Assembly: GCF_030412785.1 (NCBI RefSeq) | Contig: NZ_CP125295.1 | Coordinates: 5,456,001-5,520,000 of the forward strand | Reading direction: 5' to 3' | Source: Paraburkholderia sabiae | GTDB taxonomy: Bacteria; Pseudomonadota; Gammaproteobacteria; Burkholderiales; Burkholderiaceae | Length of the DNA: 64,000 bases | Part shown: piece after piece, positions 52,029-62,689 of the stretch | Layout of the letters: every line of letters begins with the position of its first letter | How positions within the stretch are numbered: position 1 is the stretch's first letter | The notes under the pieces: model-generated | What the model was told of the DNA's origin: nothing | The model's database searches: none | The model's input: the letters and a program-made list of their open reading frames with translations, nothing else | Made by a program: the position numbers and the translations under genes

Positions 52029-52538
52029 ATGGCTGATTTCCGAATCTGGTCCGACGACTTCCCTGCTAACGGCTTCATGTCGAAGGCGCAGGAGATGAAC
52101 GACAAATCGTTCGGTGTCGCCGGCGACGGCGAGAACGTTTCGCCCGCACTGCAATGGGACGCGCCGCCCGCCGACACGGAAAGTCTCGCGCTCACCGTCT
52201 TCGATCCCGATGCGCCGACGGGCAGCGGCTTCTGGCACTGGGTCGTCGTCAACATTCCCGCCGATGCCCGCTCTCTGCCGCTCAACGCGGGCAAAGCGGA
52301 CGGCAGCCTGCTGCCGCCCGGCGCGCTGCAGTTTCGCAACGACTACGGCACGGTGGGCTTCGGCGGCGCGGCGCCGACGCGCGGCGACAAGCCGCATCGC
52401 TTCATCTTCCGCATTCACGCGCTGAAGGTGGCGAACCTCCCGCTCACCGCCGATGCGACGAACGCCGTCGCCCGCTATATGACGCATCTGAACGAGATCG
52501 ATTCGGCGACGTACACGGGACTGTACGAACTCAAGTAA
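52029..52538 (+). CDS. YbhB/YbcL family Raf kinase inhibitor-like protein
   Basis: A 169-residue protein of the phosphatidylethanolamine-binding protein family. Signatures are MSKAQEMNDKSFGVAGDGEN, SPALQWDAPP, VFDPDAPTGSGFWHWVVVNI and GDKPHRFIFRIHALKV. AAGGAGG precedes two adjacent ATG codons (52026 and 52029); the second gives the better spacing. No signal peptide is present, so it is cytosolic like YbhB. Function of bacterial members is not established. Confidence 0.92.
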   Translation: MADFRIWSDDFPANGFMSKAQEMNDKSFGVAGDGENVSPALQWDAPPADTESLALTVFDPDAPTGSGFWHWVVVNIPADARSLPLNAGKADGSLLPPGALQFRNDYGTVGFGGAAPTRGDKPHRFIFRIHALKVANLPLTADATNAVARYMTHLNEIDSATYTGLYELK

Positions 52539-52674
52539 CGGCGACGCTTCATCGCTCCATATGCATGGCCGGGCTCGCGCGCAACGCGCCGCCTGCCTGG
52601 CCGACACGATCGCCCGTCTTCACGACAAGGCTGCCGACCGGACGCGACGCCCCGCCGCTCATCACAACAACACA

Positions 52675-54105
52675 ATGCAAGCCTCTTCGTCGACGGACAA
52701 TCGCGCTTCTTCCTCCGCAACCGCTTCTCCCGCGTCTTCACCGGACGCCGAACCGGGACTTCCCATCCCGCAGCGCTACTGGGCGATTCTCGTCGTTGCG
52801 CTCGGCATCACGCTCGCCGTCCTCGATAGCGCGATCGCCAACGTCGCGCTGCCGACCATCGCGCGCAATCTGAATGCGAGCGCCGCGAGTTCGATCTGGA
52901 TCGTCAATGCCTACCAGCTGTCAGTGACGATCTCGCTGCTGCCGCTGTCGTCGCTGGGCGACCGGATCGGCTACCGGCGCGTGTATCTGAGCGGCCTCGT
53001 GCTGTTCACGGTCGCGTCGCTCGGCTGCGCGCTCGCCACATCGCTGCCGACGCTCGCGCTCGCCCGCGTGATCCAGGGCTTCGGCGCGGCGGGCATCATG
53101 AGCGTGAACACGGCGCTCGTGCGCATGATCTATCCGAAGTCGCGTCTCGGACGCGGCATCGCGATCAACGCGATGGTCGTGGCGGTGTCATCGGCCGTCG
53201 GACCGACGGTCGCGTCGGGTGTCCTCGCCGTCGCGCAGTGGCCGTGGCTGTTCGCGATCAACGTGCCGATCGGCGTCGCGGCCGTCGCCGTCGGTCTGCG
53301 CGCGCTGCCGCGCAACGAACCCCATCCGTCGCCGTACGACTATCCGAGCGCCGTGATGAACGCGTTCGTGTTCGGCCTGCTGATCTTCGCCGTCGACGGC
53401 CTCGGTCACGGCGAGCGCTACGGCTTCGTCGCCGTCGAGCTGATCTGCGCGGTCGTGATCGGCTATTTCTTCGTGCGACGTCAGCTCACGCAGTCCGCGC
53501 CGCTATTGCCCGTCGATCTGCTGCGTATTCCCGTCTTCGCGCTGTCGGTGGGCACGTCGATCTGTTCGTTCAGCGCGCAGATGCTCGCGTTCGTGTCGCT
53601 GCCGTTCCTGCTGCAGATCCATCTCGGCATGTCGCAGGTCGAGACGGGGCTGCTGATGACGCCGTGGCCGCTCGTGATCGTCGGTGCGGCGCCGCTGTCG
53701 GGCGTGCTGTCGGACCGGCTTTCGGCGGGCTGGCTCGGCGGCCTCGGACTCGCGACGCTGGCCGTCGGTCTGCTGCTGCTCGCCACACTCGGCGCGCACC
53801 CCACGGCGTTCGACATCGTGTGGCGCATGGCGCTGTGCGGGCTGGGCTTCGGCATCTTCCAGTCGCCGAACAACCGGACGATGCTCTCAGCAGCGCCGCG
53901 TCATCGCAGCGGCGGCGCGAGCGGCATGCTCGGCACCGCGCGCCTGACGGGCCAGACGCTCGGCTCGGCGCTCGTCGCGCTGATCTTCGGCATCGCGCCG
54001 CAGCATGGTCCCGTGATCACGCTGTACGTGGCGGCGTGCTTCGCTGCCGCAGGCGCTTTCGTCAGCATGCTGCGCGTCGCACACAGCCCGCCAGTGGGCG
54101 CGTGA
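52675..54105 (+). CDS. EmrB/QacA-type MFS efflux transporter (DHA2)
   Basis: A 476-residue transporter of the 14-helix DHA2 drug:proton antiporter family. The early helix has GITLAVLDSAIANVALPTIA, the motif A loop is GDRIGYRRVYLSGL and the motif C region is VVAVSSAVGPTVASGVLA. The start MQASSSTDN at 52675 gives a low-complexity serine-rich N-terminus before the first helix; the frame is open a further 38 codons. No membrane-fusion protein or regulator gene is adjacent, so the drug substrate cannot be named. Confidence 0.9.
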   Translation: MQASSSTDNRASSSATASPASSPDAEPGLPIPQRYWAILVVALGITLAVLDSAIANVALPTIARNLNASAASSIWIVNAYQLSVTISLLPLSSLGDRIGYRRVYLSGLVLFTVASLGCALATSLPTLALARVIQGFGAAGIMSVNTALVRMIYPKSRLGRGIAINAMVVAVSSAVGPTVASGVLAVAQWPWLFAINVPIGVAAVAVGLRALPRNEPHPSPYDYPSAVMNAFVFGLLIFAVDGLGHGERYGFVAVELICAVVIGYFFVRRQLTQSAPLLPVDLLRIPVFALSVGTSICSFSAQMLAFVSLPFLLQIHLGMSQVETGLLMTPWPLVIVGAAPLSGVLSDRLSAGWLGGLGLATLAVGLLLLATLGAHPTAFDIVWRMALCGLGFGIFQSPNNRTMLSAAPRHRSGGASGMLGTARLTGQTLGSALVALIFGIAPQHGPVITLYVAACFAAAGAFVSMLRVAHSPPVGA

Positions 54106-54237
54106 CGCGCGGCTTCCGTCCGCGCGCTTTCCGCCTATTCTTGTAGACGAAGCCTTCGACGTCCGTCGTCTGTCGCGTCGCCCGGCGAAGGTTTCATTCC
54201 GGCCTTTGATCCTCTGTTTTGCACGCCAGGGGGCGCC

Positions 54238-54825
54238 ATGTCACTCATCGTCGCTGGACGTTTCACCACCTTCCCTGCCGCCGAAGACGCCGCGCAAACG
54301 CTCTTCGATCACGGTTTCCTCGGGGAAGACGTCACGCTGTTTTTCGTCAATCCGCGCGGTCAGCACGCGCGCCATCCGCTCGACGAACACGCAGCCACAC
54401 CCACGATTTCGCCCGCGCCGACGCCGGCGATGCGCCGTCATCACCACGCGGTGACGATCGGCGCCGTCGCGGGCGCCGTGATCGGCGTCGCGGTGTTTGC
54501 GGCGTTCGCGGCGTCGGTGCCCGCCGTGGTGATCGCTGCGGGTGTCGGCGCGTATCTGGGTTTGCTCGTCGGCAAGATGACGCACACGCGCAACCAGCCG
54601 CACGAACATCACGACGTCGTGCATCGCGAGATGCGCAACTCGGGTGTGCTGGTCGCCGTGCACGTGAGTCCCGAGAACCAGATCGAAGCGGCGCGGCTGC
54701 TGCGCGAAGCGGGCGGCGCCGACATCGAGCGCGCGACGGGCCACTGGCAGCGCGGCAAGTGGGCGGATTTCGATCCGCGTCAGACGCCCGTGCCGCTCGG
54801 CGAACTGAACCAGCAGCAGGCCTGA
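54238..54825 (+). CDS. Glycine-zipper membrane protein, stress-type
   Basis: A 195-residue protein. The N-terminal 35 residues form a small domain (AGRFTTFPAAEDAAQTLFDH, DVTLFFVNPRG) like the ferredoxin-like fold of general stress protein 17M-type proteins. The middle is a hydrophobic, Gly/Ala-rich segment (about residues 75-115) with GAVAGAVIGVAVFAAFAAS, a glycine-zipper. The C-terminus has VLVAVHVSPENQIEAARLLR, similar to the N-terminal fold. His-rich loops (MRRHHHAV, EHHDVVHRE) border the membrane part. Function is unknown. Confidence 0.8.
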   Translation: MSLIVAGRFTTFPAAEDAAQTLFDHGFLGEDVTLFFVNPRGQHARHPLDEHAATPTISPAPTPAMRRHHHAVTIGAVAGAVIGVAVFAAFAASVPAVVIAAGVGAYLGLLVGKMTHTRNQPHEHHDVVHREMRNSGVLVAVHVSPENQIEAARLLREAGGADIERATGHWQRGKWADFDPRQTPVPLGELNQQQA

Positions 54826-54858
54826 AGCATCGCGCTTGTGGCTGAGCGGGAAATGAAA

Positions 54859-54882
54859 ACGGCAGCCTTCACAGGCTGCCGT
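54859..54882. terminator. Hairpin between the glycine-zipper gene and otsA
   Basis: ACGGCAGCC pairs with GGCTGCCGT around a six-base loop, between convergent genes. An A-run lies on one side; the T-run is weak. Confidence 0.75.
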
Positions 54883-54916
54883 CTGGAAATGCGCGCGCTC
54901 TGGAAGGCGCGTTATC

Positions 54917-56338
54917 TCAAGCCGTCACGTCCGCACGCTTGACGGCCTTCTCCGTCACCGACGAAGCCGTCGCGACATGGCGCAAGTCCGCGAGGAACGT
55001 ATCGCGCCACACCGACAGATTGTTCTCGCGCAGCGGCGCCATCATGTCCGCATGACGCGCCTGGCGCTCGGCGAGCGGCATCGACAGCGCGCGCTCCAGC
55101 GCCTCGGCCATCTGCGACAGATCGAACGGATTCACGACCAGCGCACCGGGCAATTGCTCGGCGGCGCCCGCGAACTGCGACAGCACCAGCACGCCGGGAT
55201 CGGCGGGATCCTGCGACGCGACGTATTCCTTCGCGACGAGGTTCATCCCGTCGCGCAGCGGCGTCACATAACCGACCTGCGACTGACGGAACAGCGCCAT
55301 CAGCAGATTGCGCTCGTATTTGCGGTTCAGATACTGGATCGGCGTCCAGTCGAGCTGCGCGAAGCGGCCATTGATTCGTCCCGCCTCGCCTTCGAGATTC
55401 TGACGGATGCGCTGATACGTCTGGACGTCGGAGCGCGTCGGCGGCGCGATCTGCACGAGCGACACGCGGCCATGCCAGCCGGGCGCGTTCTGCAATAGTC
55501 GCTCGAACGCCTGGAAACGCTCGACGAGTCCCTTCGAATAATCCAGCCGGTCGACGCTCATGATCAGCTTGCGACCGCGCATTGCGTCGCGCAGGCTCTT
55601 GACCTGCTTGCGGTCGGTGAACTGCTCGGCGGCTTTCGCGATCGCGTCCGGATAGATGCCGATCGGGTACGCGGCGACCTTCAGGAAGCGGCCATACGCG
55701 TGAATCATGTTCTCGTCGCTGAGCGTGCCGTGGCCGCCGCGCTCGATGTAATCGACGAACGACTGCCGGTCCGCATCCGTCTGAAAACCGACGACGTCAT
55801 AGCTGCACATGCACTTCACGAGTTCTTCGTGCGGCGGCACCGTGCGCATCACTTCCGGCACGGGAAACGGAATATGCAGGAAAAAGCCGATCGGATTCTT
55901 CACGCCGAGATCGCGCAGGCAGCGCGCGAACGGCAGCAGGTGATAGTCGTGGACCCAGATGATGTCGTCGGGCTTGAGCATTTCCTTGAGCTGCCTGGCG
56001 AGTGTCACGTTCACCCGCAGATAGCCCGCGTATTCCTGCCGGTCGTAGCGCGACAGGTCGTTGCGATAGTGGAAGGTCGGCCACAGCGTCGCATTCGAGA
56101 AACCGCGGTAGTACTGGTCGTAGTCGCGCTTGGTCAGTCCTACGGTCGCGTAGGTCACGTTGCCCTGCTTCTCGATGACGGGCGTCGACGGCTCGGTGGC
56201 GATCTCGCCGCTCCACCCGAACCACACACCTCCCGTTTCCTTCAGGGCGTCCAGCACTCCGATTGCGAGACCGCCCGCTGCGGGGCGTCCTTCCTGAGTC
56301 GGCGCGACGCGGTTTGAAACGACGATCAATCTGCTCAT
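54917..56338 (-). CDS. otsA: Trehalose-6-phosphate synthase
   Basis: A 473-residue GT20 glycosyltransferase that transfers glucose from UDP-glucose to glucose 6-phosphate, the first step of trehalose synthesis under osmotic or desiccation stress. Signatures are LIVVSNRVAPTQEGRPAAGG, HDYHLLPFARCLRDLG, IGFFLHIPFPVPEV, LIMSVDRLDYSKGLVERFQA and VTPLRDGMNLVAKEYVA. The length is normal. No otsB (phosphatase) gene is adjacent in the window, so the second step must be encoded elsewhere. Confidence 0.96.
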   Translation of the reverse strand: MSRLIVVSNRVAPTQEGRPAAGGLAIGVLDALKETGGVWFGWSGEIATEPSTPVIEKQGNVTYATVGLTKRDYDQYYRGFSNATLWPTFHYRNDLSRYDRQEYAGYLRVNVTLARQLKEMLKPDDIIWVHDYHLLPFARCLRDLGVKNPIGFFLHIPFPVPEVMRTVPPHEELVKCMCSYDVVGFQTDADRQSFVDYIERGGHGTLSDENMIHAYGRFLKVAAYPIGIYPDAIAKAAEQFTDRKQVKSLRDAMRGRKLIMSVDRLDYSKGLVERFQAFERLLQNAPGWHGRVSLVQIAPPTRSDVQTYQRIRQNLEGEAGRINGRFAQLDWTPIQYLNRKYERNLLMALFRQSQVGYVTPLRDGMNLVAKEYVASQDPADPGVLVLSQFAGAAEQLPGALVVNPFDLSQMAEALERALSMPLAERQARHADMMAPLRENNLSVWRDTFLADLRHVATASSVTEKAVKRADVTA

Positions 56339-56538
56339 TGCGGCTCCACCTCATTCAGTTGACTGTACATGCGGTGATACTTTCCTTACGGCACGCAAGT
56401 CCTATGCCGTTTTGTCGAAAGCCACAGAATAAAAATGTATGTAAATGTGACGGACGAGCAGAAACCCGCTGTCCGCGGGCATGCGCGCAGCAGATTTTTC
56501 GCTCGACGATCCGGTCGGAATCGGCCGGAAAAGTGGAG

Positions 56539-56751
56539 TCAGGCGTCCTGTTCGGAGCCCAGGTCGCGCTGGTAATCCAGCCCTTCCTGGCGCGTGCCGC
56601 CCTGGTTGTGATCCCCGTCTGGCGGGGCGTCGGGCGCGGCGCGGTTCTCGTGCGCCGGGTCCGGCGCGGCTGGCGAATTGCCCGTGTCGCCGGCTGGGCG
56701 CTGGTCGCGCTTCGAATGGCGCGCGGAGCGCCGCAATGCGGGATGTCTCAT
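56539..56751 (-). CDS. Small hydrophilic hypothetical protein (70 aa)
   Basis: A 70-residue, strongly polar protein beginning MRHPALRRSARHSKRDQRPA and ending QRDLGSEQDA. GGAGG lies 8 bases before the ATG at 56751. It is rich in Arg, Asp, Gly and Pro, with no hydrophobic core, and is probably disordered, like many small stress proteins. No family is recognised. It lies near the sigma-54 activator gene at 57292-58695 and otsA. Confidence 0.6.
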   Translation of the reverse strand: MRHPALRRSARHSKRDQRPAGDTGNSPAAPDPAHENRAAPDAPPDGDHNQGGTRQEGLDYQRDLGSEQDA

Positions 56752-56924
56752 GATGGACGCCTCCAGGGGAAGGCCAGTGCCCGGACGGGGTTTGCCCGGG
56801 CCGCATCACATAAGTCTAGGCCGATGAACGTAATTTGCCGGTAAAAAGTTCGGCGGTTTTGTAACGGGTACAGGACACAGGCGCGCCATTTGCACTGGCC
56901 GCCGCTACGCCCGAAAACGGCGCG

Positions 56925-57155
56925 TCAAAGCTCCGGCAGCAGCGTCATGCGGCCATTCGTATGAGGTGTCTGCGAAGGTTGCTGCGGCGGATCGCCGATG
57001 GACGGCGTGTCGGGTTCGACGGGTTCGCGCGTCGGATCGGGCACGGTGTCGGGCTGATCAGGCTGAGCCGGCTGGCTAGGCTCGGGCGGTGTTTCAGGCG
57101 TGACGGGTTCGGGACTGTGCGCGTGGATATCGAAGACGGCGTCGTGGTCCGGCAT
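56925..57155 (-). CDS. Proline-rich small protein (76 aa)
   Basis: A 76-residue protein starting MPDHDAVFDIHAHSPEPVTP, then a run of Pro, Asp, Thr and Gln to the tail MTLLPEL. GGGAG lies 6 bases before the ATG at 57155; an open frame of 18 codons continues upstream. Composition indicates a disordered, acidic protein. No family is recognised; the context is a cluster of small stress-type genes. Confidence 0.6.
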   Translation of the reverse strand: MPDHDAVFDIHAHSPEPVTPETPPEPSQPAQPDQPDTVPDPTREPVEPDTPSIGDPPQQPSQTPHTNGRMTLLPEL

Positions 57156-57291
57156 GATGGGCTCCCTGTTTTCGTTCGATGTGGTCGTCGCTTGCGCTTT
57201 CGACTGCATGAACTGAATTCAGCAAGGCCTGTGCCGTTCTGACGCCGTCCGCAGGACGGACGGCGTCGTTGCCACGGGTTTAATAGCGCGC

Positions 57292-58695
<1,404 letters not shown>

Positions 58696-59001
58696 CGCGT
58701 ATGGAAAGCTCGTAAGTGCTGATAATGAATACGCGCAGCATGCGTTCCGCCGGAAAGCCGCCAACGACGAAAGCGCCCACGCGCCGCGAATTCAAGCATA
58801 CGCCTGCCTCGCGCCGCCGAACGCCTCGATCGGAAACACTTTCCGAATAAACGCATCCACGCAACAATTGCCGTAAATTTTGCTAGTACGGGCGCGTATT
58901 GTTGTGGTTTTTGCTCATTATACGGCCTCGTCTCGAAAAAACATCAAGTCCGCATACGGCACGGCGCGGGAACGTCCTGCCGCCGCGCGACGCCCGCTGC
59001 T
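58696..59001. other. Intergenic region upstream of the response regulator
   Basis: A 306-base gap between the response regulator and a small membrane protein gene. I see no gene, hairpin or clear promoter in it beyond an AT-rich stretch at about 58870-58925. Confidence 0.4.
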
Positions 59002-59253
59002 TCAGCTGCGGGGAAACGGCCAGGCGTCGCTATGATCGGCGCCGTTGCCGTTGCGGAGGTGCGTCGCGGGTGCCATCTGTGCGCCTGGCGCGGGTTGCGC
59101 GGGATCCGTCACGGAGCCGCCCTCGCCTTCCCAGCGCGTCAGATCGCGGGCGAGCGGTTGTTGTGCGGCGCGCTGGTTCTGCACCCAGCGCCATGCCAGC
59201 AAGCTGCCCACAGCGAACAGAGCGCCGAATATGCCGATTCTGGGTCGTGCCAT
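59002..59253 (-). CDS. Small single-span membrane protein (83 aa)
   Basis: An 83-residue protein. AAGGAG precedes the ATG at 59253. The N-terminal helix IGIFGALFAVGSLLAW is the only hydrophobic segment; the rest is polar, with SVTDPAQPAPGAQ and a terminal SDAWPFPRS. No family is recognised. It lies 78 bases after the DUF883 gene on the same strand, so the two are probably co-transcribed. Confidence 0.7.
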   Translation of the reverse strand: MARPRIGIFGALFAVGSLLAWRWVQNQRAAQQPLARDLTRWEGEGGSVTDPAQPAPGAQMAPATHLRNGNGADHSDAWPFPRS

Positions 59254-59331
59254 CTTGAACTCCTTGTCGTGAATGGGGATGAACGGTCGAAATGTTGTCG
59301 CGGCGCCATATCGGCACCACATCGGTGTCGT

Positions 59332-59649
59332 TCAGCGCGCGGCGAGCAAGCCAAGCGCGAAACCGATGCCAGCCGCGATACCCAGCGATTGCCACGGATT
59401 CTGGCGCACGTAGCGCTCAGTCTGGACGGTCGCGCTGCGGTAACGGCGCTGTGCCGACGTCTGTGCGTCGGCGAGCGCGTGCTGCACCGAATCGACATGC
59501 GTGCGCAGCCGCTCGCGCAGCGCCTCGAGACCTTCGCCCGGCACGGCCGCCGCAAGCCGCAGCATTTCTTCCGAATCGGTCAACAGCACGCTCAGATCCT
59601 GGACGATCTTTTGTCGGCCAAGGGCGAGCTGTTCAGTGGTTTCCGTCAT
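59332..59649 (-). CDS. DUF883/ElaB-YqjD family protein
   Basis: A 105-residue protein of the ElaB/YqjD/DUF883 family, tail-anchored inner-membrane proteins that bind ribosomes in stationary phase in Escherichia coli. The helical cytosolic part includes ALRERLRTHVDSVQHALADA, and the C-terminus is the family membrane anchor QNPWQSLGIAAGIGFALGLL. AAAAGGAG precedes the ATG at 59649. The companion gene downstream encodes a small single-span protein. Confidence 0.9.
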   Translation of the reverse strand: MTETTEQLALGRQKIVQDLSVLLTDSEEMLRLAAAVPGEGLEALRERLRTHVDSVQHALADAQTSAQRRYRSATVQTERYVRQNPWQSLGIAAGIGFALGLLAAR

Positions 59650-60090
59650 CGCAATCTCCTTTTCTGGCGCGGGGACGGGATTTGTCCTGTTCCGACGGCG
59701 GACGGTTCCGGCGTCGTGCGGCATCCCTCGTACCTCAAACGTGCCTTGCAACGGTCGTTCCCGGCATCCTTATGCGATCGATGCGCGCCGGCCGAGTTCC
59801 GCGCCATACCGCGCTCATTGCGAAGCGTCCAGGCACGCAACGTGCGGGCAAACTTGCCGACACCCTTATGACTCGTGCAAGTTTTGCCGGCATCGCGTGC
59901 CGATCGTACGCGAACATTTGCGAACTACCAGCGAACGCCAAACCTGCATGCGTCTTGCCGGAAATGGCGCGCCAGTGGTTAAATTGCCTTTTGTGAGATA
60001 GTGGACCACTCTACAAGGCAATCCACGCACTCGATACTGGCCTGCGCCATTCACGACACCCACCCGAAATTGCACAGGACACCCTTCGCT
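59650..60090. other. Divergent intergenic region, DUF883 gene to sigma-54 activator
   Basis: A 441-base gap between divergent genes. GTG 60001 would extend the activator by 30 codons. I see no -24/-12 sigma-54 promoter with proper TGGCAC-N5-TTGC spacing, no hairpin and no RNA gene. Confidence 0.4.
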
Positions 60091-61146
60091 ATGTCGTCAA
60101 CCGATCTGGACTCGCCCGCCACCGAAGCCGATGGCGGCGGTGCGTCGCAGACGAGGCAACGCGCGGTCGACAACGTCCCGGGACTGAAGTCTTACGGCAC
60201 GCTGTTCGGCTCGTCGCCCGTCATGCTGGATCTTTATGAACAGATCGACCGCGTGGCCGCGACGGACGCGACCGCGCTCATCATCGGCGAATCGGGCACG
60301 GGCAAGGAACTGATCGCCCGCACGATTCACGAACACAGCGCGCGCAAGGACGGCGCGTTCGTCGCCGTCAATTGCGGCGCGATTCCCGACGAACTGATCG
60401 AGGCCGAACTGTTCGGCCATGAAAAAGGCAGCTTCACGGGCGCGGTCCAGGGCCGCGTCGGCTATTTCGAGCACGCGAACGGCGGCACGCTGTTTCTCGA
60501 CGAAGTCACCGAAATGGCGCCCGTGCGTCAGGTCAAACTCCTGCGCGCGCTGGAGACGGGCACGTTCTATCGCGTCGGCGGCACCGAGCTGATTCGCGGC
60601 GACGTGCGCGTGATCGCCGCGACCAATCGCGACCCGGCCGTCGCCGTGAAGGAAAACGGCCTGCGCGAAGACCTGATGTACCGGCTCGCCGTGTTCCCGC
60701 TGCGCGCGCCGCCGCTGCGCGAACGCGAAGGCGACCGCGAACTGCTCGCGCTGCATTTTCTCGACGAACTCAATCGTCAGGAAGGCACGAACAAGGTCTT
60801 CAGCAAGCGCTCGATGGAAACGCTGCGGACGTGGTCGTGGCCCGGCAACGTGCGCGAACTGAAGAACGCGGTGTATCGCGCGTTCATTCTCGCGGAGAAG
60901 GCGGTCGAGCTGCCGCATCCGCATCTGATGTCGCGCGTGAAGAAGCCCGTCACGGTCGGCGATTCGATGAGCGTGTGGATCGGCACGCCGCTCGCCGATG
61001 CGCAGAAGCAGATCATCCTCGGCACGTTGAAGTATTGCGGCGGCGACAAGCGGCGTGCGGCCAAAGCGCTCGGCGTGAGCCTCAAGACGCTGTACAACCG
61101 GCTCAGCGCGTACGGCGACGAAGAGTCGAATCCCGACGACAACTGA
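60091..61146 (+). CDS. Sigma-54 activator without receiver domain
   Basis: A 351-residue bacterial enhancer-binding protein. A short N-terminal segment with no receiver or sensor fold precedes the AAA+ domain: Walker A GESGTGKE (66-73), the sigma-54 loop GSFTGA (113-118, with Ser in place of the usual Ala), Walker B GGTLFLDEVTEMA. The Fis-type helix-turn-helix at the end, AAKALGVSLKTLYNRLSAY, is close to that of the response regulator at 57292-58695, so the two are paralogues. Without a sensor domain, activity may be set by expression or by a partner. MSSTDL at 60091 is preferred over GTG 60001. Confidence 0.9.
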   Translation: MSSTDLDSPATEADGGGASQTRQRAVDNVPGLKSYGTLFGSSPVMLDLYEQIDRVAATDATALIIGESGTGKELIARTIHEHSARKDGAFVAVNCGAIPDELIEAELFGHEKGSFTGAVQGRVGYFEHANGGTLFLDEVTEMAPVRQVKLLRALETGTFYRVGGTELIRGDVRVIAATNRDPAVAVKENGLREDLMYRLAVFPLRAPPLREREGDRELLALHFLDELNRQEGTNKVFSKRSMETLRTWSWPGNVRELKNAVYRAFILAEKAVELPHPHLMSRVKKPVTVGDSMSVWIGTPLADAQKQIILGTLKYCGGDKRRAAKALGVSLKTLYNRLSAYGDEESNPDDN

Positions 61147-61492
61147 CGTGCATCGGCACGCGCGGCATTGTCGTGCGCGCCGGTTTTGCGCTGACTTTCT
61201 CGCGCCGTTTTTTCTCGATTCCCTGCGCGGCTTCCCGTGAAGCCGCTTCCCCTCTCCCGTCGAAACGCACCCCCGCGCACGCCCCTCGCACGCTTCGTTC
61301 AGGCATGCGAACTGCTCATTGCCCAACCAGAAAGACCACGGCCTCGCAGCATGTTTTGCAATTGCTTGCATTTTCCTATGCCAATTACAAAACGCATCCT
61401 GCACAATGCCGCAGCGAAAAGATCAGACGTAGCTGCCTTCGCGCAGGCGCGCTCCAGGCGCCGAAGGCACGAGCAGGAGCAATGACGAACAA
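61147..61492. other. Intergenic region before the lipoprotein pair
   Basis: A 346-base gap. I see no gene, RNA or clear terminator; a short AT-rich region near 61360-61400 may hold the promoter of the lipoprotein operon. Confidence 0.4.
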
Positions 61493-62080
61493 ATGCAAAA
61501 AGCCACGCACCGCGACAAGCACTTCGCGCAGCCCACACTCTTGCGGCGCGCAAAATTTCCGAGCGTCCTGCCGATTGCAGCACTGGCTGTCGCCCTCTCC
61601 GCGGCATTGAGCGGTTGCGGCTCGCTCTACTCGGAAGGCGCGACGGCAGGCGCAGGTATCGCGGGCGCGGCCATCGCCGCGAAGGTGACCAACAATGCCG
61701 CCGTCGCGACGGGTATCGGCCTTGGCGCAGTCGCAGCGGCACGCGCGGGCGTGCAGTACTCGGAACGCGTGATCCATCGCAACACTCAGGACAGCATCGC
61801 CGTGGCGGCGGGGCCGCTTGCGGTGGGCGCAATCGCGCCGTGGAGCATCACGCATTCGGTACCGCTCGAAGAAGACGAGCATGGCCGCGTGACCGTCAGC
61901 CGCACGATCAGCGCGGGCGAACTCGACTGCAAGGAGATCGTGTTCTCCGTCGACAAGTCCGCGACCAAGAACGTGCAGGCGTCGAGCGCGTTCTATGTGG
62001 CGTCGATCTGCCGTGACGGCAGCGCGTGGAAGTGGGCGTCGGCCGAACCCGCGACCGAGCGCTGGGGCTCGCTGCAATGA
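61493..62080 (+). CDS. Putative lipoprotein, first of a paralogous pair
   Basis: A 195-residue protein with an N-terminal signal and lipobox ALSGC (lipid-attached Cys42), then an Ala/Gly-rich stretch with TAGAGIAGAAIAAKV. The conserved C-terminal region includes WSITHSVPLEEDEHGRVTV, CKEIVFSVDK and the ending WKWASAEPATERWGSLQ. The downstream gene encodes a clear paralogue, and its start overlaps this stop by four bases. No named family is recognised; a cell-envelope location is likely. Confidence 0.82.
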   Translation: MQKATHRDKHFAQPTLLRRAKFPSVLPIAALAVALSAALSGCGSLYSEGATAGAGIAGAAIAAKVTNNAAVATGIGLGAVAAARAGVQYSERVIHRNTQDSIAVAAGPLAVGAIAPWSITHSVPLEEDEHGRVTVSRTISAGELDCKEIVFSVDKSATKNVQASSAFYVASICRDGSAWKWASAEPATERWGSLQ

Positions 62081-62637
62081 ACGCGCGCGACGCACTCGCA
62101 ATCGGACGCGTGAGCGGCGCAACAGCCGCGCGGCTCGCGCTGGTCGGCGCGCTGTGCATTGGCGCAGGGGCGATCGTCAGCGGCTGCAGTTCGGCTTCCG
62201 TCGGCGCGGCGGCAGGTGCTGGCGCGGGCGCGGCGACGGGCATCGTCACGGCCAATCCCGCTGTCGGCATTGGCGTCGGCATCGCCGTCCAGGCGGCCAC
62301 CGACGAAGCCGTCGCGCACTATCTGCGCGTGATGCACACGGATCAACAGGACGTGATCGCCGCGCTTGCGGGCGCGATGCCCGTCGGCGAAACGCGCGAC
62401 TGGAGCGTCAAGCACACGCTGCCCATCGAAAACGGTCACGGCCAGGTGCGCGTGACGCGTGCCTTCGCGTCGTCGCTGGCGATCTGCAAGGAGTTCGTGT
62501 TCTCGGTCGTCGACGGCGACAAGCCCGACTCGAAGGTCTACTGGTACACGGCGAGCGCCTGCCAGGGCGACAACAAGGGCTACTGGAAGTGGGCATCGGC
62601 GGAACCGGCGGTCGACCGCTGGGGCAATCTGCAGTAA
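62077..62637 (+). CDS. Putative lipoprotein, second of a paralogous pair
   Basis: A 186-residue lipoprotein. The lipobox is IVSGC (Cys37), followed by a Gly/Ala-rich stretch with SVGAAAGAGAGAATGIV. The C-terminus repeats the upstream paralogue: WSVKHTLPIENGHGQVRVTR, CKEFVFSVV, then YWKWASAEPAVDRWGNLQ. The start at 62077 overlaps the upstream stop codon (ATGA). Both proteins keep two cysteines in the conserved region, one in CKE and one in the (S)IC/AC segment, which could form a disulfide. The operon terminator appears interrupted by an IS element. Confidence 0.82.
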   Translation: MNARDALAIGRVSGATAARLALVGALCIGAGAIVSGCSSASVGAAAGAGAGAATGIVTANPAVGIGVGIAVQAATDEAVAHYLRVMHTDQQDVIAALAGAMPVGETRDWSVKHTLPIENGHGQVRVTRAFASSLAICKEFVFSVVDGDKPDSKVYWYTASACQGDNKGYWKWASAEPAVDRWGNLQ

Positions 62638-62689
62638 CGCCTTCGAATCACACCATTCGAATCGCCAGAAAAAAGGGGAGCCGCGGCTC

